From contig CBDCWQ010000021.1 in the NCBI GenBank assembly GCA_965223435.1, positions 434,001 through 498,000 of the forward strand: DNA of 64,000 nt, read 5' to 3'. This stretch comes from CBDCWQ01 sp965223435 (GTDB lineage: Bacteria; Myxococcota; Kuafuiibacteriia; Kuafuiibacteriales; Kuafuiibacteriaceae). Below are positions 36,246-46,200 of the stretch, in pieces. Both the position numbers and the translations under genes were made by a program. Each line of letters begins with the position of its first letter. Within the stretch, counting starts at the first letter, position 1. Under the pieces are notes generated by a model. That model searched no databases and was not told the DNA's origin. It was given only the letters and a program-made list of their open reading frames with translations.

Positions 36246-37286
36246 ATGATACCGAATCCGAGATTGGCTGCGGTGCCCGCCGTAGTTGCGCAACAGTTCC
36301 TCTTTGTGGCCGCGAACGCCGCGGGGGAAATATGCTATATGTCTAGGCCGAAAACCGGACCCAGTCGTGGTGGTCTGTTCACGGTACGTCGAATCACCGG
36401 TGAGGTCGAGACATTGGGCAGAGAGCGTTGGTCATTTTCAGAGCTTGTCCGGGACAGGGCCGGCACCTTCTACGGTATTGAGTACTTCAACTGGTCGGAA
36501 CCGTCAGAAGGCGAAGAACCGCGACTTGTCGACACTGCAGTCTACTGCCGCATCGACAATGATCAGGTCGTAGATTTGAGTGGAGGCTTGCGGGGGTCGT
36601 TGTCTGAGGACCGAGTCCAGCCGCTAGACAATGATCGGCTCGTGGTGACTTCCTTGAGCAACCCAGACCTTCACCTTAGCTTCGGCCCTCTGGGACAAGC
36701 GGTCACAAGTCAGGCCTTTGACCGGAGGCCATTTACCGGCACTTCTCCGGCAACGCTTTCCGGAACGTTCTTTGAGGTCAATGGTGAACTTTTTGGTCAT
36801 GACGACGGCAATCTATTGCAGTTCGCCCCCTTTGTTTCTCACGCCTTGGGATTCATCAATGGTGTATCCGCGGTCGATCATTGGCCAGACCTGCCCGTCA
36901 TGGTCGCCGGTTCGGTGTCTGTTGGGATCGAAACCAGCAAATGTCTGCTCTTCGAGCACAACGCAAAGACGGATGAAACGATTGAAGTCGCTATGCCAAG
37001 AGACTTGATGGTCTACTCCATGCGGTACATCAACGCACACACCGTCCTTATGGCTGGCGTGACCATAGAGGAAGGGCTTTTGGGCTTGGGCGCTGTGTTT
37101 GGGGAACCAGGATCTGAGGAGACCGACGCGGGCGGGCTGGTGCTAGGAAGCATGCACACAGTCCGTATGTGTTTCCACAAACAGAGTACCGATATCTGCC
37201 TGTCCTCGATCGGCACCGACTTGGACAAGAGAGCCTCCCAATGGCAAAGTGGACTAGGGGAGGGTTCGGATGGCCGTGCCCACTAG
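36246..37286 (+). CDS. Propeller-like hypothetical protein, possibly 5'-truncated
   Basis: 346 aa, ATG start, no signal peptide or membrane helix. The sequence has repeating blade-like strands (GLFTVRRITGEVETLGRERW, FYGIEYFNW, VNGELFGHDDGN, PVMVAGSVSVG) consistent with a beta-propeller, but no family is recognised. Related secreted propellers usually have signal peptides, so the 5' end may be missing next to the degraded DNA upstream. Its last 33 bp overlap the convergent 3' end of the 3693-aa gene. Its C-terminal peptide recurs in debris at 32830-33035. Confidence 0.45.
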   Translation: MIPNPRLAAVPAVVAQQFLFVAANAAGEICYMSRPKTGPSRGGLFTVRRITGEVETLGRERWSFSELVRDRAGTFYGIEYFNWSEPSEGEEPRLVDTAVYCRIDNDQVVDLSGGLRGSLSEDRVQPLDNDRLVVTSLSNPDLHLSFGPLGQAVTSQAFDRRPFTGTSPATLSGTFFEVNGELFGHDDGNLLQFAPFVSHALGFINGVSAVDHWPDLPVMVAGSVSVGIETSKCLLFEHNAKTDETIEVAMPRDLMVYSMRYINAHTVLMAGVTIEEGLLGLGAVFGEPGSEETDAGGLVLGSMHTVRMCFHKQSTDICLSSIGTDLDKRASQWQSGLGEGSDGRAH

Positions 37287-40200
37287 TTGGCGTCGGTTTT
37301 GGGTCTTGAGATAGACCGCAAAGAACCAATCACCTGGCGATTCGCTCCAAGGGATGCGCGCGCCTCCTATGGATTCGACCTGCCGGGTGACCAAGCTCAG
37401 CCTCACGTCGGGCTGGCGTTCATTCTTGTAAGCCTGCTCGAGTTGTTGATCCCAGCGCTCCTTGCTTGGGTCTCTTTTGTAGGCGTCGATTTCATAGGTA
37501 GTCAGATGGGGCGCCACGGGGCGATGCGCACTGAGGTGGATTCTCACCCAGAGGTCGCTGCCATCGAGGGTGATGCTCGTTTCTGGGAGAGTTCTGGGGC
37601 TGATGTCGAAGGTAGAATACGCAACCATCTTGTTTGGTGTGCCTTGTCCCTCTACGACCCACCACAAAATGCAATGGGTTGGGACCGGAGGGCCGCCGCT
37701 CGTTCCAACATCGAAGGGTGAGTTGAGCGTCCAAAACGGACCCGTTTTGGCACTGTTCTTGTGGACATCCATGGAAAACGTCCGTTTGAAAGTGCTCTCG
37801 ATACCCCAACACGTCATGGAGAAGAGTCTATTGGGACGTTCCATGTGCTTTGGGAGTTTGTCGCCCAATCGCACTTCGAGTTGGCTGCCTTGGGCGGTTA
37901 CGTCGATTCGCGCCCTCTTGAATTCCTTGGCCAGGTCCAGCTCCAGGTTGGTGATCGGTTGTGAGGGGCCCACTGTAGGATTGGCCGTGATAACGACGTT
38001 GGCATCCGGCCTCGAGCCCTCACTTTTGATTGCGAGCGGAGGCGTTTCGATGGCCTGGTTGGGCATCTTGAGGGTGTGGGCGTGGATGGCAGTCCGAACG
38101 GTTTGAATCGCGGAATTGTCAGCGCTGTGGATTCGGAATTGCTGCTTGGGTTCGACCGTGACCAGGCCCGCCGATCGCAGAGTCTTGAGTTCGATGCTTA
38201 CCTTTCTTAGGTCCCACTTAATCTGTTCGGCGAAGTAGGTCACGCCTACCGGATCGTACAAGGCAAGCTCTTGCAGAAGAAACCATCGATCGAAATTCTT
38301 CAAGACCGAATAATCTTTGTCACCCGTATCGCCGGCAGCCAGGGCTTCGACGGCATCCTCGAGGGCTGCCGTATTGACGGCGTACAGCCACAGTCCGCCG
38401 AGTTGGCTGTCTTGGCGAATGTTTTCCAGCGCATCCTTGTTTGCCCGGTAGCGCCGAATGAGGCCGTCGCTGTCGTATGACACCAGGTCGGCGTCGGCCA
38501 AAAGGCCAAGTGCGCGGCTGATCTTGGAGATATGCCATCCGGTGGGGGCCTTCAGATCGGTGACCGCGGTTGGACCGAGTCGTTCAAGCTCGAGAAGCAG
38601 ATACAAGCGATCGAGGTTTTTTAGGGTCCGGTAGTCGAGCCCCTTCTGTTCGTAGAGGGCATCGAGGGCCTGATGCAACCGTCCCGGGTTGGGGGGGTGT
38701 AGGCTCAGAAGCTCGAGGTTCATCTGATGGCGCACTTGAAAAACGGCTGCGCGGTTCGCGGTGTAGATGTGTTGGGTCTTTTTCTTGGTCATGGACGCCA
38801 GGCCGGCCCCATCGAGGGCAGTGAGGAGCCGACTCGTTTTTGTTTTGGTCCAGCCCATCAGCGACACGAGGTCGTTCACCGTGTGAGGGCCATGGCGTGC
38901 AAGGGTATCCAGGAGCCGCCACTTTTCAACATTGAGAGACGAGAAGTTGACTTGATTGTTGATGCCCAGGCGTGCGCCGGCGTTCCGTAGCGCTACGGGG
39001 TTGGCCAGGCCACTGAGCAATGGGTTTCCGTCGAGGGCCTTGGCAAGACGCTGAAAAGCCGCCTCGTCGACGTGGTAGATCCTATGGGTGCCTTTCACTT
39101 GATGCTTGGTCAAGCCGAGTCCGGAGAGCTCGACCAAGAATCTACTGGTCTTCACCATGCCCCACAGGTCGTTGGCCAAGTCTCCGACCGCCGTGGGTCC
39201 CCGTAGCCTGAGCTCCCAGAGCAAAGTCCAACGATCCGCAAGGTTGTACATCGCCGCGAATCGTTTCAAGAGGCATCGGTCGCCAAGGGCGTCGCCGGTG
39301 ATGGTGCAAGACTCACTGGTTTCGTCGGAGATGGTTTCGTCCGTGGTGATTTCGTCTGTGTGTGGGTTCGTGGTGCTGTTCTCCTCGCTCGACGCTGGGG
39401 CCGGCGCCTTTGGAACCTCTTGCGTGTTTTCGTCGTCCTGGGTGGGCGTATTCGCGTAGATTCCGGGAATCCTGCCGCCGGCGGGTTCCACGCTGTAGCT
39501 CCACCCTCGACCACGAGAGGACAAGGACTCGTTTTGGGGGGGGGTGAGGACGATGCGCTCGGCATTGTTTTGGGTGAATTCGGTTCGTATGCTCAGTTCT
39601 ACCCAAAACAAGAACATGTTCCGCACTGTTTCCGGGAGGACCTCCGCCATCTTTGAGGCCCGTTGCCAACGAAGGTGGCTCCTCACCGATGCGTCGATGA
39701 TGGCTGAGCGGGGGTGCTCGGTGTTTAGGGCGTGCACCTCAAACAATGCCCCATCCTCGAAGTCAAGAACGCCGATAGATCCGAGCGGTGTGTTGTCGAT
39801 GCCGACCCAGTCCAAAGTGATATGGTAGATGCGGTCGTCATCAAAGGAAATTGATGGACCCTCCAAGGGGTCGTTCACAAAACGCGATGCGGTGAAGATG
39901 GGTACCTGTGCGCGGATGTCTTCTTCGTCGCGGAGGTAGGTACCGAGCGGAGCCAACAAATCCTGGGCGCGAACCCGACCCACGAAGGTCCATAGATCTG
40001 CGGACGGGGCTTTGTTCCCGATGAAAATGGATAAGAGGCCCGGATCGACCTCCAGTGCAAGGCTGGACGCATAGCCCAGCGCCGTGGGAATGCCGGCCAT
40101 GATCACCGCCAGCTCGGGGGGCAAAAGGAGGAGGTCGTCGATGTGCCGGGTCAGCGCCTTCAGGGCCTGGGTGCCGGTCTTCGGCCTAAAGAGTCCTGGG

Positions 40201-43200
40201 CCTCTCATGAGTGCTTCCACTGGGGCGGCTTCCGGTGCCGCGGCCAGGCCCTCGGCCGCACCGTTTTGGTGTTCGCCGAGGACGTGTTTTTGGATGAGGC
40301 CGGCGCCCGCGTTTCCATCCATGAAGAATGACAGGTGGCGGGAAAACAGATCCGATGGTTGCGCTTCTTGTGGGGGCACCACAAAAAAACCACTGTCACT
40401 CGGGGTGAGCACAAAGAGGGCCTTGGTCTCCTCGAGCGCCGCGTCGCCCAGGCCGAGGGCGGGTCCAATCTTTTCGAGCATCTCTTCGGTGAGGATCCCG
40501 GTCCGCATCACAAGGTGGAGTTGCCCCATGGTTAGGGCCGAGGCCTTTGCGAGCGCCGGCAAATCGCCGCCGAGGTGTTCGTTGATGAGTCGGCGGAGTT
40601 GGCGGATGTTTTCTTTGCTCTCGACCGATTCGAGGATGGCGCCGGTGTTGGGGGCGATGGCTCGATCGTGCGCAAAAACCTGGTGTTCGATGGGTTCGTT
40701 TGCCAGCATTCTGAGCTCGAGGGCGGGCCGGCTCCAAAAATCGGGCGAGCCCGGATTGTCCAGCTCGAGGATGTCAATACCTTCGACTTCGTAGCGAGGC
40801 ACCGGCGGCGCCCGAAGGTGCGCTCTTCGGCGGGTGGTCGCGCTGACGGCACCCATCCATCGGGCCCGAAGCGATGACTGAAGAGATACGGATCCAGGGT
40901 TGGTATGGGAAAGCAAAAGCTGGTCTTCAGGAACTTGGGTCTCAAGGAATTCGAAAGTGGACCGGCTGACGGTCAGTCCCCGATGGTCGAGGTTTCCGTA
41001 AGGGTTGCCTTTAGGCAGTCCGCTGTCCGCTGAAGAGAAGCGGGGAGAGGGTGCGTCTCCGGTGGTGGAATACAAACGCCGGGCCCAGGCCAGAAGGTCG
41101 TACCCGTCGTGAGGGTGTGCGATTTCCATGGCCAGTTGTTCGACATTTTGGCCGCCGAGTCGTCTTTGGAGTGCCTGTTCGAAGAGGGATTCGGCGTCAT
41201 GGCACGGTAAACCGAGCATTTGCTCCATATTTTCGGCCCACTGGAGGAGCTCAGGCGCTTCGGTGCACAGGTCTTGAAGCCCGGACATGGTTTTGAGCAG
41301 GCGGTCTTCGTAGGGGAGGTCGGCAAACACTTTGGGCCATTCGGATGGAAGCTCGAGCGCTTCGTAAAGGGCAAATGCGGCATCCAGCGACACCAAACGG
41401 TGAAGCAATCTATCGAAAACATACGCGCGGTTGTCTGACATGAGGAGCGTAGCCAGCGTGTCGGCATAGTGTCGCCCGTAGCGCGCCTGGATATCGATGA
41501 AAAAGGCGCCCGTGTATCGCCCCTCGAATGTTGGGTTGATGGCGAAGAACAACGGTTCTTGGTGGACGCCAAAGAGGTGGCGCGGGTGTTCCACGATTTG
41601 TTGGAGAGCCATGCTCTGTACGTGGTCGCCCGCGGATTCGCGCAAACTTGGGTACTCGGCCCAGATCCATTCGAGCAGCCGAGGATCGATGGCGGCGGCG
41701 GCACGAAGCGCCAACGCCTTGAACAGCGGACTGTCCGAGAGATCTGTTCCGAGTGCCGCGGTGCTTGGCTGTGGTCTGTGGGCTGGTGCGGATTGGAGCA
41801 AGATCTCTACCGATCTTGCGGTCCGGTCATAGAGCGCAGGATTCCCTGATTCCAGCGTGAAAAGCAAATAGAGTGCGGCGGCGGATGAAACATCGCCGCG
41901 ACTGCTTGTTGTCGGCGGCAAGGTGATTTGCCCATCTTGGTGCAGCCAGAGGTAGGGAATGGGCCCGCCGAATCCACTCGGATCCCAAAAGTGATCCACG
42001 ATGGCGGTCTGAAGCCCATTCAGCTCTTGTTCTAAAAACGAATAGGTTGCCTCGTCTTCGAAGTAGAGACTCGCCAACCCTCGGACCGCAAACCATCCGA
42101 GCACGTGGTCTTGAAGCGACAGAATCGGAAATGTTGGAAAGCTGGATCCATGGGTTCCTTCTGAGGGTCCCCCGGTGACGTTCACCGGTAGGTCCACTTC
42201 GCCCGCCAATTGGGCCGGAAAGCCCCCTCCGCTGACCAGACGGCCGTCGCCGGGATGAACTCCGTACAGCTTTCGGATGGCCCGTACGGTGTCGACCAGA
42301 TCGCGACTTGCTTTGGCCCCCAGAAGCGATTGTTGGGCATGGGCTTCGGTGAGCGCATAGATAGCAAGAAATTGTGCGCTCACCTGGTAGTACGAAGCCA
42401 CGGAGTTTCCGTCAGCCGCCCATGTGGCGAAGGGAAACTGAAGCACCGTCTCCCCATCGATCTTACGGGCCTCGAGCGTGGACAACAAGCCCTGGGTCCA
42501 CTGGTGGACCTGACCTCTTAATGGTCGCCAGGAGCCCGCTCCCGTATCTCGGCTGAGACCCGCGAGGATGCCCAAAGCCTGGTCCTCGAGCACCGTGATT
42601 TCGGCTTTTTGCGGGGCCGCGTCGGATTGTGGCTCCGAGACAAATCGGCCGGTGGGTTGCTCGGCTTCACTGACCGAGCCCATCACTTGGGCTGGTGTGT
42701 GCGAAACATCGACCAATTCGTACCGATGAATGCCGCCTTCGCGGTGATGAAAGGACCACATACCAGGTCTACCAACCCAAATGTGAAGCCCACTTCTTAT
42801 TTCGGGGACAAAGGCGGCGCTTGTGGCTATGGCGCCTTCGGTCCCGGGTCGAATCACCCGGGCGATGGGCAAAGCGACAACCTCAAGCTGATCATCGAAG
42901 ACCACTGAGCTTCCGCCGGGGTGGTCGGAGTCCTGCGGAATCTGTATGGCCCGATTATCTTCAACCCTCCAACCTCTATCAAGGTCATACACCGGCCATA
43001 CCGGATAGCCAGGTGTACCCTCTTTGTAGGTGTGTAAGAATGCGCCGGTGGATGGATCAAAGTCGACCACGTCTATGAACCATTCCACGTTATCCCGGTC
43101 GACGATGGACAGCATAACGCGATCGCCCGGATGGGTGCCATCCACGTCAACCACGCCCCCGATCGCGTAGTGGGTTTCGTCCAGTGCGCCCATCCAGTTG

Positions 43201-46200
43201 AAGGTCTGGAGGACGCTGTTTGCGGGTGGTTGGGTATACGCAAACGCATAAACGGCGATCTCTATCGAATTGATGGGAACGCTGTGGATTTGGGTGAGGG
43301 GCGGTGTCTTGGCACCAGGCGCGGTACGGATGTCTGAGGTGGCGAGTTCTTCTCTTCCGGAGCTTTGTGTCCAACGACGCACACGAAGATTCTTGGAGAG
43401 CTGTCCTTCAAAAGTACCCCATACCGGGTCGTGGAGTCCGTCTTCGCGTCGTCGGTGGAATAATTTGGGATGCAGTCCATTGTCGGAGGTCTGCCCGTAC
43501 TGGCGGTCTACAAGGCTGTCCCAAGCGTCGTTGATGTCTTGGGCGTGGCTTCGGTCATCGACCCCTTGGGCATAGTTTTTAAGCGGCTGGTCCAGCGAAC
43601 GTCGCCGGTCCGCGTCGTCATCGTAGACGTCGATGTACCAGATGACGGCCGTGCTTGAGGGAAGGGTCGTCATGAGGTTATGGATGGCGCGACTCGAGTA
43701 CGGAAAGCCATTATCTCGAACGAAGCGCTGCATTTCAGCCCACAGGACATCTGCCTCATGGCTCAGTGATGCAACCTCTGGGTGTTCGGGGTGGGCGTCG
43801 GCAAACTTACGAATACCGAGGATGAGGCCCGTGGTTGCTTCGAGGTGGTAGAGTTTTTCGTTGTCGTTGCTCTGACTGATGTACGGATCCTTGAAGCTGT
43901 TGGGAAAATAGTAGGTCCCGCGGTACAGGCGTTCATTGAAAGACAGTTCTCGGACGAAAGTTGCGACCGTATACTGCAAACAAGCACCCAATTTGTCTCG
44001 TTCGGTGGCCCCGAGTGAATCGTAGTTCACCGAAAGGGAAAGCCACGTACAGTTGTCGACGGCAGTCTCTTCGTTGGCCACGAAGCTTGAACCCTCAAAG
44101 TGCCCCCCGGTCATGACGCGCTTTTGCTTCGGATCCCACAGCTTCTCGAAGATCGCATCACGAAGTTTGTTGCGCCAAGAGGTGAGTGCCTCGAGGCGGG
44201 TGACCCGCTCTTCGAGCGATTGGCCGAAGGATATGTGGCGCCAGTGCGTGAGCGCGTGATTCAGCACACTCAATACGTCCAGGTTGTGTTCGGTGACCAC
44301 GTTTGTGGCCGGTGCCGAGGTTTGGAGCGTGAGAAAATCGTCGGCCGTAAGAACCCGGTCTTCCAGCGGCGTGCAGGTGGTGTCGTTCACGCGGCGGCAG
44401 CGGGCCACTTCGGGTGGCTTTTTGTCGTCAAAGGCGTCGTAGCCGATGGCATCGAGAACATCGTAGTAGGCCCACTCGATGGTGTCATCTTCTTCGAGCC
44501 CCATCGCTTCGGGTCGGGTGGCATGTTGGAGTCCTAAGGTGGTGTGTCCCGCGGTCATAAGCCCGCTGGGATGGCGGTGGGCTTCGAGCCCTCTCAGCGC
44601 GGCAAGATAGCACTCAGTGAGTTCTTGCGCCTTGGGAGAGGAGCTGTGCGAGGTGACGAAGACGCCGAGCCCATGAATAGCCCACGCGTTGGCGCCTGTG
44701 ACCCATCGGGCGTCTTTCCATGTATCGGCTTGCGTGTTCCACGAAAAAGGCCACCCGTGAATGACCAAACGACCTTCGTTGTCGGTTCCCCGAAGCGCAG
44801 TTTGACAGAGATATTCCGCAACGGCCTCCGCGCGTGGATCTTTTTGCCGGGCAAATTGCGCGAGCGTGATGCCTTGCGTGTATGCCCACACCCGATCGAA
44901 TTGGGCCAAGTACTCAGAGTCCTCATTTTGTTCGTCGGCAAGGTATTCTCGCTGAGCGCCGAGCTCAGGGTTGTAAAGTTCGTCTCGCAATCGTATGGCG
45001 CGGCGAAGGTTGCCGTGCATACTGGGTTCGTCGACAGAAAGGAGCGCGGTTGGTGCGAGCGCGGAGGATTCGCCTAAAGCCAGGGCGACCGAAGCTTCTT
45101 CAAGGTTGAGGGCCGAAAGCGTGGCCGATGTCGGTGCACCGTATTCAGAAAATTCGGCCCACACCGTTTGTTGCGCTCCTGGTTGAAACGAAAAATTGGA
45201 CGCTTGTTCTGCCGGTGGAATTGATGCGTGGCCGGCCTCGGTCACGCTCTTTTCTTGTGTCCTTCCGCCAGAGAGTTGTGGGTGGGCTGCCTCAGATCCC
45301 TGTATTCTTTGTCCGGTGGCGGGCTGGTGGACCGTCGGTGTGCGGCACGCGGCGGACAGCATGTGGTACTGATCCGTGCACTCCAGGAGGGTTGCGGTGG
45401 TCCGATGCGCCACGATTTGCTCGGGGGCGGTCCATGAGAGCGAGGTCTTGCGGGCCCCTGTGGCTGCGGTGCGACTCGTGACGATGCGGTGCGTTTCGAG
45501 CCCATGTTTGGGCTCGACCCACGCGACCAGCAAAAACGAGCCGTGGCTCACCGCGCGTACGCCCCCCTTCGCTCCGGCTCCATTTGAACCTACAACGACG
45601 GCTGCGGTGCGGTTCGCTTCGGAGTTATGGTGTGCGGTGTCCACGATGGTGATGTCGGAAGGCACGTGACCCAGTGCGCCTCGGACTGTTTGGATAGCCC
45701 ACGTTCCATTCTGCGTGGCTCCAAAAAAAGTGACCGCGTATTCGCCTGTTGACCATGGGGCCAACGCGGGTCGGTGGCCGTGCGCGATGGTTTCGGGAGA
45801 AGACCAATACCGGCCCCCGTCTCGAGAGTAGGATAGGTGGATGGGGTGACCGAGCGCAGGATTCGCCGGCCCGCCCTTTTCGTACACCACCACCAGCGCG
45901 CCATCCGCCATGGTTTGAACTTGGGGGCGCGACGGCCCGGCTAAGCCCGGCCCTTGGGGCGCGGTCTTCCCACAGGAAATGGCTTCATCGCCTTGGCTTT
46001 CAAAACGGTCGATGGTTCGGACGCGCCACTTTTGAAGGGTGTTGTCTATCCAAGCACCGCGGCGCCACCCGGTTTCGACGCGCTGAGGCTCGTGGACCAC
46101 TTGGACCGTGCTGCCGACCACTTTGGGAATGGCACGGGTTTCCAGCGATTCCGTCGACCACGCGCCGTCGTCGAGCGGCCGCTGGGCGATTTTGATGCGG

